DNA of 64,000 bases from assembly GCA_003427395.1 (NCBI GenBank), contig BFEA01000095.1, forward strand, positions 2,133,455-2,197,454. Reading direction: 5' to 3'. Positions within the stretch are counted from its first letter, which is position 1. Each line of letters begins with the position of its first letter. Made by a program: the position numbers and the translations under genes. The notes under the pieces were generated by a model. It saw only the letters and a program-made list of their open reading frames with translations, made no database searches and was not told where the DNA came from. Below are positions 1 through 11,054 of the stretch, one piece after another. This DNA comes from Chara braunii. Lineage: Eukaryota; Streptophyta; Charophyceae; Charales; Characeae.

Positions 1-133
1 CCCCCCCCCCCCCTCCCCCTCAAAGAAATTCGACTCTTTTTAGCAGTCTACATTTTGAGAGTCTCACACAGAATGTGAACGAGATTCGACGTGTCAGCGT
101 TAAGTGGCTGAGCACACTGCATGCACTCGTCAG

Positions 134-445
134 ACTACCGTCTTCCCCCGAACACAACGCACCCTCATTTTGGCTGTGTCTGGCCGAAAGTACAACTCCT
201 ATACATTCATTTTTTATGTGCGTTATGTTCGGGGGAAAACGGTTGCACTTGGAAACTCCCGGATGTATCGCTGAAATCAAGCCAGATTCAAGGACATACA
301 AATGGTTCCAGTGTCAGTGTGATTGTTCTCCCACGCAAGGAGTGCCCCGCCTTCCCCCACGGTCATCGTGAATGTGTACAAGCTATTTTTTTCACTCTCA
401 TACAGTCTCTATGACCGTGCATTGTGTTCGGGGAAAGAGAGTAGT
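134..445. mobile_element. Small foldback (MITE-like) element
   Basis: The ends are inverted copies of each other for about 29 bases with five or fewer mismatches. The left end reads ACTACCGTCTTCCCCCGAAC and the reverse complement of the right end reads ACTACTCTCTTTCCCCGAAC. A second inverted pair lies inside (about 139-162 against 212-240). There is no coding capacity. No clear target-site duplication is visible, so the superfamily is open. Confidence 0.45.
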
Positions 446-919
446 GATCTACAATTAACCACCTCGCCTGACCTTAACCTTTTCACTGTTTGAGTACCTC
501 TCTGGTCATGCTGTAGGATGGGCTATCCCCGATCCTGGATCTCCGACTTTCGGCCCCCAATCCATGGTCCTCGATCCTCGATCCCTGATCCTCATTTTTG
601 TCCTTATAAAGATTATATTGCCTGAGGCTCCGCCGTCTCCCTCTGTTTCTTCTCCTTGTCTGCCTCCTAAGCTTGTCCATCCTCTCCCTTCCCCACCAAC
701 CTCTTTTCTTTCTCCTCCTCCCTGCGTCTGCAGCTGATCATCGGCCAAGTTGAAAGGGGATGCGTTGAATTCGAGTGTATTGTTTGAGAACTTTGCAGCA
801 TTGTCAGTCTGAGGTCCTGGTGCCCTGTTTTTTGTTTTTTTCTGACAAGAGTCTGCCCTGGCGGATGTTAATTCAGCCAACCAATAGGTCGAACAGGTAA
901 GGAAGCAATCTTCGACACC
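446..919. other. No gene seen; possible splice donor near 896
   Basis: This is unremarkable sequence between the foldback element and the repeat-bearing reading frame. A CAG/GTAAGG string at 894-901 fits the consensus 5' splice site. It could mark an exon-intron boundary just upstream of the 920-2567 coding region, but no matching upstream exon was recognised. Confidence 0.3.
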
Positions 920-1234
920 ATGGTTGGGGGGCAACCAAGCTGTCAAACAGTTAAGCCAACATTCGTAACAGGCATCGATGGGCTTGAAAAGGAGGAAGAG
1001 CGCGGGGGAAACACTGTTGGTCTCATGTTTGGGGGGCAATCAAGCTGTCATACAGTTAAGCCAACATTCTTAACCGGCATCGACGGGCTTGAAGAGGAGG
1101 AAGAGCGTGGCGGAAACACTGTTGGTCTCATGTTTGGGGGGCAATCAAGCTGTCAAACAGTTAAGCCAACATTCTTAACAGGCATCGACGGGCTTGAAGA
1201 GGAGGAAGAGCGCGGCAGAAACACTGTTGGTCTC
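920..1234 (+). repeat. Three tandem 105-bp units (35 codons each)
   Basis: Units run 920-1024, 1025-1129 and 1130-1234. They are nearly identical and in one open frame. Each encodes 35 residues with the core TVKPTF(L/V)TGIDGLE followed by an acidic EEEER tract. The period is a multiple of three and most differences are single bases, so the copies look recent. Confidence 0.9.
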
Positions 1235-2567
1235 GACTTCCTTAGCGCTTTCCACGGAAGTGTGTTCGAGAAGTATCATGTGCTTCCTCTTCAACTGGCG
1301 ACAATGAGCGCATCTTCGGTCATCGGAGAGTCTCCCGTGAAATTGTTCGTCTTAACCATCTATCTGACCGAAAAACGAAATTTCAATCTCCTCATGAGGG
1401 ATCGTGAAGCTTTCATTCAGAAGTTTGTTAGATTTTGCGCAGCCTGAAGACCGGCACATATTTCCGAGTGCCGTGCCACTGTGGACTGGGCTTGTGACTT
1501 CGTCAATTCGTTGGGTGAATTCGAGGATGGAGACGAGGATGCCTTTTTGGATGTTATCAGACAAATGTGTCATAGGGGTGAGGATCTCCCTTTGGCTTTG
1601 GGATTCGCCTTGATAGAGTTTGCGATCTCACATTGTCCGAGGCTGTTTGTGCGAATGTTCAGTCGCTCAGGGATGGATGTCACCCATGAGTGTGACGAGA
1701 CCGTTGCCCAGAAACTGTTTGAATTGTGCAAAGCAGTTGCCGATATCAACTGCTTCCATTCGTTCCTTGCGCTTGCTCAGCTCATAGATTTCGATCTTGT
1801 GGGAATCGACGACAAACACTTGCCGCTGCGAATGCTGCTGACCTCCCTTCCTGGCGATGGCTGGTTTGCAGAGGTCCGAGATCGCGAGAGCGGCAGCCTG
1901 TTTGCCACTGCAACGAGGGGTAACAAAAAAGGGCAGACACTGCTGGAGATTGTGGGTTTGAGCATTGTTGAAGAACGGTACAAGCCCCATGGCGATGTGC
2001 CGACAATGCTCGGCAGAGTCACGGCGTGCAAACATGAGAGAATAGATCGCCAGTCCGTTGACGAGAATGCGGATGTGATTTTGTACATTGAGGACTGTTG
2101 TTCCGAAGGCCTTGTGTCCTCAACGATAGGATCTGAAGAGATGAGATCCTTGTATCATCTCCGAGAAGCTTCTTTTATCAAACGTGTAGGGCATTCTATT
2201 TTCTATTCTGGTAATTCTGAGTTTGAGCGGTTACTGCCCGTTGCTGCTTCCCTGGGTTATCTTCATCTCAGCTTGTACTGTCAATACGTGTTCTCTGGAT
2301 TTGACCCCATTGACTCCATTGCGCTTCAGGCTTCACACATCAACGCTGGGAGAGGCGTGGCAGAGAGATCTCCAACAAGTTGAAATGAATCGCAAAATGT
2401 TTGGCCGCATCTTCAGTGGCACTTACTTGGAAAGATTGCCTGACAACTTGATCACGCGGATAATAGGGCTTGTGGTGCAGCCAATACGTAACGTGTTTCT
2501 GCCTTTTTGCTCCCAGGCCGTACATCCAAAGACGACAACCAGTGGGGACGATGCAGCATCCGTTTGA
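920..2567 (+). pseudogene. Unrecognised protein-coding region, interrupted
   Basis: I do not recognise the family. One forward frame runs from an ATG at 920 through three 35-residue repeats and about 70 further residues to a TGA at 1445-1447. It stays open in the same frame from 1448 to 2383 (about 310 residues). The composition is that of a soluble, helix-rich protein with regular leucines and a stretch resembling an ankyrin-type turn (KKGQTLLEIVGLS). Near 2350 sensible coding shifts by one base to another frame ending at 2567, with the string YLERLPDNLITRIIGLVVQP. The TGA could derive from CGA. A 22-base intron at that point would be too short, so a decayed gene is more likely than an intact spliced one. 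An intron elsewhere cannot be excluded. Transcript data would settle start and exon structure. Confidence 0.45.
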
Positions 2568-3387
2568 AAATGGTGATATTGTTGGATTATATCTGCAGTT
2601 TTTTTGCGGTTTCGACGCTGTCGCTACTCACATGGTGATATGGGATCATAGGAACATTTGTCGAGCTTCAGTGCTCCATGTATGTCCTTTCTACTTCAAA
2701 CTGTTAGTACTGGCACAATACACCGAGAGGCCGCTGAAAAAGATTCTCTGATCATACTGACTCCTGTCGCAACGGTCAGCAGTGAGGAAAGTATACCGAG
2801 AGGCTCGTGGTGTATTCACTGTCGGTCTCCAATGTCGCATGGCCTGATCATTCTCGCGTCAGAAATTTGAGGGGTTACCGTAGTTATTTGCAACGACCTG
2901 CACAGTTACGTGTGCTGAGAAGTCTGCACTTCCTGAGATCCATACCGGGCTATGGAGATAGGCGGAGGACAGTAGGTGAGGGGGAGGAAGAAAGGGGGAC
3001 CTGAGCGGAAGACTCACCTGTGGCAATGATGGACCTTGGTCTTCACTTTTGTGATTTTTTTTTTTTTTTTAATGTAATAATAAAGAGGAGGAGCTATGTA
3101 AGGGATGATGATGATGGAGAAGAAAGGAACAGGGGAGGAGACGTATTTTGTGCTCTTTTTCTTCTTCATCGTCTTGTTGGCTTCATTCTGTTTCCTTTCT
3201 TTGTGCTTTCCACTACTCTTGAATTCTGTTTCCTTTCTTTGTGCTTTCCACTTCTCTTGATCACAAATGGAGAAGGAAATTGCATTCCCTCAGGTCTGAG
3301 TTAAGCATCAAGAATTGGGCGGGATCATAGCATGTTGCACATTATTGACTGTGAAAAAGGAAAGCGAAATGCGATTTTGGAGAGAAT
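2568..3387. other. Likely 3' flank of the decayed gene; no gene
   Basis: No supported coding region. A T run at 3057-3070 is followed by AATAAA at 3079-3084, which could serve as a polyadenylation signal. A short direct repeat (CTGTTTCCTTTCTTTGTGC) occurs twice between 3187 and 3250. Confidence 0.3.
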
Positions 3388-4092
3388 GGGGGTATATACT
3401 CGCGCAAGGACATTTTGGAGGGAATGTTTTGGCCAGAGCTGGGGTCAAATGCGTACAGGGGGGGGGGTCACATTTTCAGTAATCCCTGATACCTGAGAAG
3501 AGGGCGGCGCCAAGGGTCAGGGGAGGAGTGCAGCTTTCATATCTAAAGGAGGGAGGGAGTAGATGCCATTTGTCATGCTCTGCTACAGTTCAAAGTACTT
3601 CATCCTGTATGGCTATGTTGGCACACTGCTGGTGTGCTCCCACTATCCTTCGTCTATAGTGATGTTGCAGTTCCCTGCTAGTATTCTCATGCTGCTCTTG
3701 CCATAGTTGTACATTGTCAAGTATACACTCCCTGTGCAACCACAAAGGGGGTATATGCGTACACAAGGACATTGGTCAGGCAATGGGTTGGTCGAGAGTG
3801 TGGTTAAACACATACCGCGGGGAGGTCGCATTGTGAGTGTGCTGTGAGAGGAGGCAGGCACCAAGAAGTAATGGAAAGACTGCACCTTGGATATCTGAAA
3901 GAGGGAAGGAGGAGCAGTCGTTCGTCATGTTCTGCAGCAGTTTATACTGTATCAGTCTGTATAGCTATGTTAGCGCGCTTAGTCTATTGGTGCACTCTCA
4001 TGATCTTACGTCTATACTGTGGTTACCGTCCCCTGCGGCGGCTGCTATCATCGTAATGATGCTTTTGCCATTTGATCCTATTTTGTTGCTGT
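3388..4092. repeat. Diverged tandem duplication, period about 360 bp
   Basis: Two head-to-tail copies, about 3388-3710 and 3747-4075. Each starts near GGGGGTATAT, passes a GC-rich GGGG(A)GGTC stretch, a 'pyrimidine-GTCATG(C/T)TCTGC' block and a 'CTATGTT(A/G)GC' block, and ends near GCT(C/T)TTGCC. The copies differ at many positions and by small indels. The second copy is interrupted at its end by the 4104-4350 transposon. Confidence 0.7.
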
Positions 4093-4103
4093 CTTTATAT
4101 TGG

Positions 4104-4350
4104 GGAGAAGTCATAAAACCTCCCCACGACGAAACCTTTGTATCCAGGGAAAAAGGTGCCGCAGGCCCCAAAATCACTTTCGGCGTCATTTTTGCACCCT
4201 GCAAAACACTTTCCCGCCATTTTTAGACAGCGGCCATTACTGCCCCAGCCAGGGTGCAAACATGACACCGAAAGTGATATTGGGACCTGCGGCACTTTTT
4301 TCCCAAACGGATACAAAGTTTTCGTCGTAGGGAGGTTTTATGACTTTTCC
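4104..4350. mobile_element. MITE with ~97-bp inverted repeats and 11-bp TSD (Mutator-like)
   Basis: The termini are inverted repeats of about 97 bases starting GGAGAAGTCATAAAACCTCC on the left and GGAAAAGTCATAAAACCTCC (reverse complement) on the right, with only scattered mismatches. The element is flanked by an exact 11-base duplication CTTTATATTGG at 4093-4103 and 4351-4361. Long terminal inverted repeats with a 9-11 bp target duplication are the hallmark of Mutator-like elements. At 247 bp with no ORF it must be non-autonomous, moved in trans by a transposase not seen here. Confidence 0.85.
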
Positions 4351-4458
4351 CTTTATATTGGCATCACTGTTATGCAGTAGGGGAATATGCGTATGTAGAC
4401 TGAATGAGAAACATGCGAGCGAGAAGCATGGCCATGGTTTGTTAAAGAGAAAACTACG

Positions 4459-4619
4459 GTGCAGTCAGGGTTTGAGTTTGTAATTGCACTTGAGGCGAAA
4501 GGGCCGGTAATGCTGAATGTATATGACCTATGTTTCGGGTCCGGTGGGGTCGCATGGGGGTGTGTTGTGTTCGCGGGATTGCCTGAAGTGCAATTACAAA
4601 CTGTTTTCGTGACTGCGCC
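4459..4619. mobile_element. 161-bp foldback (MITE-like) element
   Basis: Left arm 4459-4492 and right arm 4580-4619 are inverted copies. Both contain AGTTTGTAATTGCACTT followed by GAGGC or CAGGC, and both termini read GG(T/C)GCAGTCA. The 8-base flanks AAAACTAC and AAAGTTAC agree at six positions, which could be a decayed 8-bp target duplication of the hAT type. There is no coding capacity. Confidence 0.6.
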
Positions 4620-5067
4620 AAAGTTACCCCTTTGTTAAATGAAAGACACAAGGGTGGAGGTTTTGTGCGAGCCGACTCCGAAACGGCATTTTGTGTCGAA
4701 AAGTATCCGTTGGGCATTTGTTTTTCTTTTTCTTTCCCCATCTGACACCATGGCCTAGCCCTTGTAAGTATGACACTTGACCTGACACCACGACCGATGG
4801 TACTTTCATTGCTTTTTAGAACTCGGCGCCTGGTTTCTTTGCCGGCACGTGTTTTTTGCCTTAATATTCGATACTCGAAAGTGATATAAACGTACTTACC
4901 TCTAAATAAAAATATGGAATTGGAGAATTGGCAGTATAGACCATGGAGCTCTCTCATTTTTCTCTCACTTCCTCTATTTCCGGGACCCTCTCGGCCTCCC
5001 TCTCTATTTAGCGGGCACTCATGGATTACCTCTGTCAAGTGCTGCTGCTGCAATTGTGTCTCTCGAG
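4620..5067. other. No gene seen
   Basis: Open stretches on both strands have no recognisable protein character. The 3' part carries pyrimidine-rich runs and a short CTG run just before the U6-like copy. Confidence 0.3.
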
Positions 5068-5153
5068 GTGGTCATTCTCGATTTTTGTGTGTCATCCTTG
5101 CTAAGGGGCCATGCTAATCTTCTTTCTCTGTATCGTTCCAATTTTAACGGATG
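5068..5153 (-). pseudogene. U6: U6 snRNA-derived copy, reverse strand
   Basis: Read on the minus strand this follows the plant U6 snRNA from GACATCCG(T)TAAAATTGG through GAACGATACAGAGA, AGATTAGCATGGCCCC and AAGGATGACAC to ATCGAGAA. U6 is the catalytic RNA of the spliceosome. Four extra bases (AAAG) follow the ACAGAGA box that contacts the 5' splice site, the 5' stem-loop is missing, and no upstream TATA or USE promoter is visible. A retro-transposed pseudogene is the best reading. Confidence 0.8.
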
Positions 5154-5299
5154 TCTACTGCGATTTTTCTGCTGTCATGCTGTTGTTGTGATCCTGCTGT
5201 CTCTGTCATGATGTTGCGGCCACTGCTATGCGCTTGTGACACTGATGTTTGCCTTTGTTGCCACACCACTGTTTTGCTGCTTCTGTGCTACGGGGCAAA

Positions 5300-5681
5300 T
5301 TGCAGAAATACCGCTTTGCAAACGTATGATCGTAGCGACTTCACCGGTCTGCGCAGGTATGGTGACAAACAAACACGTTTGCGAGGCTCAGCAGCGCAGG
5401 CTCTTTTGACCTGTATCTGTGCAGAAATACCGGTCCATGACGTTCCAGTTGCAAATATTCGGGGCCGTACCTGGGTTGCAACAGAGGACCCATGGGCCTT
5501 TGAGCCCTTGCCTCAGGCCAGGACGACGGGACCCGTGGTACGAAAGCAGGTACCGGCCGGTAAATCTGCACAGAAACCCTCAAAAAATGGTATTTCTGCA
5601 TTTATAGCGATATATTTGCAGGCATACCTGCACGGACCGGTGAAGTTGCTACGATACATTTGCAAACTGGCATTTCTGCAA
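5300..5681. mobile_element. 382-bp foldback element with ~60-bp inverted ends
   Basis: The left arm (5300-5360) begins TTGCAGAAATACCGCTTTGC and the right arm (5621-5681), reverse-complemented, begins TTGCAGAAATGCCAGTTTGC. Both go on through a CGTAGC(A/G)ACTTCACCGGTC block. Two further internal copies of TGCAGAAATACC lie at about 5420 and 5592 (inverted). Flanks show no obvious target duplication. No coding capacity fits a transposase. Confidence 0.65.
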
Positions 5682-6544
5682 TCTTCCCATGTTGGCATTG
5701 TTTTGCACTGTTGTTCTTGCTGTGATGCTGCTGATGTGATGGCGAACTTGACAGCACTCAACACAGCCTCGCTAAGCTCCTGCTGGTCAAGGGAGATCGA
5801 TATGACTGGAGCGAGGACTCATGAGAGTTGGATATCCCTGGTTGAGGAGGTGCGTAGAGTAGGGTTTCTGCTTGTCACAGAGTCATTGCTCAGACTTACT
5901 CTGTGCATGTGTTTTGTAATGTTCGCTTAAATTATGCAACTCCATGAAAAAAGCATGACTGTGCCAGACTGTTTCATCAGACCATCACCGACACATGAGG
6001 AGGGGGCTGAACCCCGACACTCTGCCCAACTTGCATTTGATGGATGGATAAGAACTAAGCACGTCCCCCAGAGTTAGCGACTCCCCTGATAAAAGGGGTC
6101 AACTTTAGGTGCACCAACCTGCAATCCTTACATCCTCCCATCAGAACTTTTAAATGCATAAGCGTGAGCATCACTAAGAGAACAGACAAAACATAAGGCG
6201 TAGGCATTCTGAAAAGCAAATGCACGTGTACACCTCGCACACGTAAGTACGCAGATGTGGTGACCCTTCTCAGCTTCACACGACAAGGATGTGGGTGTTT
6301 AATCAGATCCTTGCAGTTAGTAACACTCTAAAATATTAGTATCACATAAAATTTGATAGAATATCCAAAGATAAAGTTGTCTTGTGTGTGTGCTTGTCTG
6401 TTTGTGTTATAGAGTGTAACGAAAACAACCCTTTAAATTTCCTACCCAGACAAGTAGATCCAAAATTGAAACAGCCTTACCTTATAATGATGGGGTAACT
6501 TCGGGGCGCGGTTACGAAAATAGGTTGTAATTGCATTCGAAACG
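5682..6544. other. No gene seen
   Basis: Unique-looking spacer between the foldback element and the left repeat of element A. A small hairpin CCCCTGATAAAAGGGG occurs near 6082. No reading frame with protein character. Confidence 0.3.
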
Positions 6545-7072
6545 TGCAATCAGACTTGCAATCTCACACGCATACATACATGCAAACAGGATGAGGACCA
6601 CTTGGCGACATGCGCCCAAACTCCATGCTAAAAAATATGGCAACTTATGACCCCACTCGAATACAAGTTAACTTCTGTTGGCTATGGCGCATGGCGCTCA
6701 CAACACACATCTCACCCCACTGTTCACACACAACACAACTGCGGATCACCCTGGATACCTCACACACTGCACACTTTGCACACCCATACTCTCTATGCGC
6801 TATCTACAGCTATGGCGCTGGGCGCCACTACCACTAAGCTACTACTACACTTCTGCCCCCTTCGTCTTCGGGCTGCCTGCAGACCTCCTAGCACAAGACG
6901 CTCGAGCAGCGCTTCCGCATGGCTTCCGCAGGAATGAATGTTTGGCTGTGCGCTGCTTCTTGATTTACACTTCTGTGGAGTGTTGGTCTGCCCTATATTC
7001 CCAGGCCCGGTGTGCCTACAGTCCCATATGGTACTTGCTGACTGGACAAGGGGAGACTGGGACTGGGGACTG
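6545..7072 (-). repeat. Element A 3' LTR-like repeat
   Basis: Matches 14536-15058 at roughly 90% or better by eye over about 525 bases. It starts TGCAATCAGACTTGC on the plus strand, giving the canonical CA at the LTR 3' end on the minus strand. Similarity stops near 7072. No clear polypurine tract lies between it and the integrase end, so the true 5' edge of the LTR is uncertain. Confidence 0.7.
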
Positions 7073-7573
7073 TTGACTCAGATAGGTGGACTTCGCCACT
7101 TGCCTACTTCCCTTGACCTCTGGTGGGATGACCCCAAAAGGCCACTTCTAGAAGCTTCAACTTGGCCTTTCGGTACTCTAGCAGCTACGACCTTGACCCT
7201 TCGGGTAAGTAGCAGCTACGACTTTGACTCTTCAAAAAGCCTACAGCTACGGCTGCTAGGCCTGACTGGACTCCTACCGGAGAGGTCTACAGATCAAACC
7301 CCGACGGCCTAGGGACCCTACGACGACCTACCAACTGCTACAAAAACACACAGGTCGCGGGTTCAACTCTGTGGAAATGCACAGATACTGTACACAGGTA
7401 AGGTAAGGGCTAGGGATCGAACCCTGGGAGCTGCGTCAGCTACTGCGAAGTGGTGAATACCGTTTCACTCCGGCCGGCCTAAATTCCAGGTCCTCCGAGA
7501 ATACTTCAGTCCAAGGCAGGACCTTTACCTTTCCTATCCGTCTCGTAGGCTCGGACTATGTCGGGAGCTGTTT
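7073..7573. other. 3' untranslated part of element A; no gene
   Basis: Lies between the integrase stop and the 3' LTR-like repeat. It has repeated AGCAGCTACGAC(C/T)TTGAC segments near 7181 and 7210, and two strings resembling an RNA polymerase III B box (GCGGGTTCAACTC near 7360; a reverse GGTTCGATCCC near 7412). No A box is present at the right distance. Confidence 0.4.
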
Positions 7574-8880
7574 CTAGAAGTTCAGCTCTAGTAAACAACC
7601 GGTCGTCTTCAGATGGTCTTCTGACTCTTGGTATGCAAATCTAATTTTGTACTGTTTCTGAGGACGACCTCTACCTCCGGTTCTAAACACATCTTCACCT
7701 ACAACGGTGTCAATGTCGTACCTCCCATCCATGTCAGGTGGAATCATGGATCGTCTAGATGGAAACTGATCACTTACTGTGCAGGGCAACAACTTTGACG
7801 CATGAAAAACTGGGTAGGTGTGGAGGTGTAGTGGAAGTTCAATGGTGTTGGATGGACCATCCTCGCCACCCTTGACTTCTAGAACTGGCCATGGTCCTCT
7901 ATACGTAGGCATTAACTTCTGCGAGATGTCCTCCTCAGGCGCAAACTCTTTCGCACTGACCCAGACTGAGTCGCCTACTTGTAACCGTGAGGGGCGACGG
8001 TGTTTGTTGGCTTGCTCTATCATCTTGTGCTGGGCCTTCCTGAGGTTCTCTACCACGGTAGCTAGTGCTTTCTCGTGCTGTATAGCAAACTCCCTGGTTC
8101 CGGGGGGTAACCTGTGAATCTGATCCCGGTTCAGTCCTTCGAATGGTCTGCGAGGTCTAAAGGACTTATGCAGTTCGTTGGGAGTGCGGCAGGTGGATAA
8201 ATGCACGCTGTTATTGTACGCACTAGCTACTTTAGGCAACAACTCATCCCAGTTGATCTGATCTGGTCTAATGTACATGCGCAAAACTTGCTGTAGGATC
8301 TTGTTCATCTGTACTGTCTGACCGTTGGTCTCTGGATGACGGCCAGACGACATCAACAACTTAGACCCATATACTCTCATGAGTTCTTGCTAGTTTTGAC
8401 TGGTGAATCGACTATCTCTATCGCTAACTATTGACAATGGGATTCCATTCTCACTAACCCAAAAGTCAAAGAACTTCTGTATTACGAAGTCTGTACGGGC
8501 CTCTGAAGCAGAGGAACGGAAACTGCGTATTGACTAAAGCGGTCAACTATGACCATGACTTGGCTCTTACCATGTCTGCTTTTGACTTGGGTGTCCATGA
8601 AGTCTATGGACACTGAGTCTCCCAGCTGATCCTGAATGGGCAAGGGTAGCGGGGCACGCGTAGTAGTCTTATTCCGCAGAAACTTTACAACTGCGAACAT
8701 GCTCTATGCAGTCATTCTGTATTCCCGGCCAGGTGTACGCGTGCATTAGGTCGGCTAAAGTCTTTTGTCAACCGAAACGACCCTCCGTATCGTGACATTC
8801 TCCAACGATCAGACTACAAATCTCTTGGCTATTGGGAATGCACAATCGGTCAAAGACATTGATTTTCTAAAAAAACAACC
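7574..8880 (-). pseudogene. Element A integrase (zinc-binding, DDE core, chromodomain-like tail)
   Basis: Integrase inserts the cDNA into host chromatin. On the minus strand the region begins with a damaged HHCC module (ECHDTEG near 8790), then the core start SIDFMD (first Asp) and DRFSQYAVSVPLL (8482-8700). After a frame change it continues DRDSRFTSQN, where a stop replaces the expected Trp, and reads on through the third catalytic segment GRHPETNGQT (normally ending in Glu; here followed by VQMN, so the Glu appears lost). The C-terminal half (7574-8120) has the GDSVWVSA fold segment and a tail DMDGRYDIDTVVGEDVF...YKIRFAYQESEDH resembling a chromodomain. Stops at 8390-8392 and 8768-8770 fit TGG changed to TAG and TGA. 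Confidence 0.85.
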
Positions 8881-8902
8881 CTTCAGTAGTGCGGTAATCT
8901 GG

Positions 8903-9433
8903 CTAAGTCTCTGGGGCCTCCTTTACTCTCTTGAGGAGGTCACTATAGATAGGGTCCTGCGCGTACGCTTCTCTAACCTTTTGCTGCAGGTCCTTCACTA
9001 TGTCCAGATAGTGAACTATTGCTCCAAAGAAGTATGCTCTCCTACTCAGAGCATCCGCAACTACATTGTATTTTCCTTTGACAAGCTTGAGCTCAAAATC
9101 ATATTGATCTATTTCTGCGGCCCACCTAGTAAGCTTAGGTGTCATCTTGGCCTGCGTCTTTAACCATCTTAACGTCTCGTGGTCAGAATAGACTTTGAAG
9201 TGCCTCCCAAGCAAATAGTGCTTCCAGTGGTCTAACGCTTGCCTGAGAGCGTAGAGTTCCCTCTCATAAGTGGATGTTGCAACCTTCTCTGAAGGCATCC
9301 TAGCCGACATGAACTCTACGGGCCTATAACCATTGTCATCGTCTTGCTCCAGAACAACACCTATGTCGTACTGACTAGCGTCCGTAGTAACGACAAAGGG
9401 TAAGGACGGATCGGCTACCTTAAGGACCGGATA
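8903..9433 (-). pseudogene. Element A RNase H domain
   Basis: RNase H removes the RNA strand during reverse transcription. The minus strand reads FVVTTDASQYDIGVVLEQ (first Asp in TTDAS), then ATSTYERELYALRQALDHWKHYL (catalytic Glu), VYSDHETLRWL (Asp), and ends NVVADALSRR, the usual gypsy RNase H terminus. The domain looks complete at residue level and is in one frame from about 9420 to 8903. Confidence 0.85.
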
Positions 9434-10345
9434 CTATATCAATGTCTTTTTCAACTTCTTTATGGCAGACGTGCAGTCCTTATCCCACTTGCAGATGGTC
9501 TCTTTCCTTAGCAATCTGCGAAGGGGCGCAGTGATAGAGGAGAAGTTCCTCACGAACTTCCTATAATAGTTAGCTAGGCCTAAAAACGACCGCAACTCTA
9601 TCAACGTACGCGGCGTAGGCCAATCTCTAATCGCTGCAATCTTACTATCTTCAGGCTTGATGCCGTCTCCGTCTAAGACGTGGCCTAGATACAAAACTTG
9701 GGTCTTTGCCCATTCACACTTCTTCGCATTGATCTTGAAGTTAGCTTCCCTCAGCTTGTCTAAGACCTGCCTGAGATGACCCTGATGCGCTTCAAGGGTC
9801 TTACTAAATACTAAGATATCGTCCAGGTAAACTACGACAAATCTATCTAACCAAGGCCTAAACAAGTCATTCATACATCGCTGAAAAGTTGCGGGCGCAT
9901 TGGTTAGTCCAAAGGGCATCACTATAAACTCGTAGTGCCCATACCTAGTCCGGAACGCGGTCTTATACTGATCATCAGGATGTACCTCTATCTAATGATA
10001 TCCGGACTTCAAGTCTATTTTCGAGAAATACTTGCACCCCTGCACTCAATCCAGAAGATCGTTTATTTTAGGCAGTGGCTCAACATTCTTCACGGTGATA
10101 GCATTCAAACCCCTGTAGTCTATACACATCCTCAGCTCTCCCTCCATCTTGGGGACAAAGAGAACAGGCGCTCCAAAAAGAGACGAACTGGGCCTAATCC
10201 AACCTTTCTCAAGGAGCTCGTCTAACTGCTTGCGATGCTCCTCCAACTCCCGCGGGGACATCCTATACACTGCTCCCTTAGGAGTCCTACTGCCAGGTTC
10301 TATCTCAATGCGGTGCTGGATGGGCCGCGACACTACCCTGTTGGC
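9434..10345 (-). pseudogene. Element A reverse transcriptase
   Basis: Minus-strand blocks appear in order: [54 protein letters not shown] (10046-10333), then FSKIDLKSGYH, TAFRTRYGHYEF, PFGLTNAPATFQRCMN, the YLDD catalytic box in VVVYLDDILVFS, YLGHVLDGDG and FLGLANYYRKFV (9434-9922). Two in-frame stops split it: TGA at 10046-10048, where related elements have Arg (CGA to TGA), and TAG at 9992-9994 in SGYH(stop)IEVHP, where Gln is usual (CAG to TAG). Apart from these the polymerase is nearly full length, so loss of function is recent relative to gag. Confidence 0.9.
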
Positions 10346-10352
10346 GGCTCAG

Positions 10353-11023
10353 CTAAATCCTTAATTCTTCCAGCAGCTTGGCAATAGCAGGGTCTATGGG
10401 CTTCTCTTCCTTAGGCTCAGTAACTGATCTCACATAGGCTACAAAAAGTTGTTCCTCCAGTTGCTCTTTTTTCACTAGCCTTGTGAACGCAGGAGCGCTA
10501 AGGCAGCAATGCGCCAGGGAGTTGTCTACCCTGGACACATGGAACAAACGGAAGGTTTTGACACCGCCTGATGGACTAGGGAGCCTACACTCGTGCTCCC
10601 TCAAGTGGAGTGTGGCCCCTGCTGCCTCTCCCCAGTCCATACCTAGGATTATGTCAAACGGGAGGCTGCCTTCAACGAGGAGAGTCTGGGAATGGAGGAC
10701 CTTCTCCACTTTCTCATCCTTCTCTAGGAGAAAATACGCCTGGACTCCCTCTACATATTCCTCTATTCCCACTAAGGCGCCTTTCTACTGATATAACTAC
10801 GAGTGGCTCCACTATCCACTAAGGTGCCGACTCGACCTCTAAAAATCTCTGTATTTACTAAGATAAGTTGCCCTTTATTCTCCTTTTTTATCTTGGCCCA
10901 GGCGGACATCCTCTCCTTAAACTCTTCAGCCACGCCTGTGAGGGAGGTGTCTAGCGAGACTCTAACACAAGCAGTATCTGGACAGCTGCCTAGATACCGA
11001 CCTGCAACCTCTGCCTTAGGCAC
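10353..11023 (-). pseudogene. Element A aspartic protease
   Basis: The retropepsin matures gag-pol. The active-site triad segment is GTLVDSGATRSYIS (10772-11023, minus). After a stop near 10772 the second half reads LLVEGSLPFDIILGMDWGEAAGA, the ILGMDW flap-distal motif usual in gypsy proteases. The two halves lie in separate frames and so are non-functional. A linker of about 130 residues leads to the RT. Confidence 0.85.
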
Positions 11024-11054
11024 ATGTGGTGTGGGAGTTTCCTACCGGCTAGCG

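Noticed and set aside
1445-1447. TGA read as selenocysteine in the hypothetical gene
   Set aside because: No Cys-like context and no sign of a SECIS element. A plain CGA-to-TGA change or pseudogene is simpler.
7355-7425. tRNA or SINE from B-box-like strings in the element A 3' region
   Set aside because: Two B-box-like words in opposite orientation without an A box at proper distance, and no cloverleaf.
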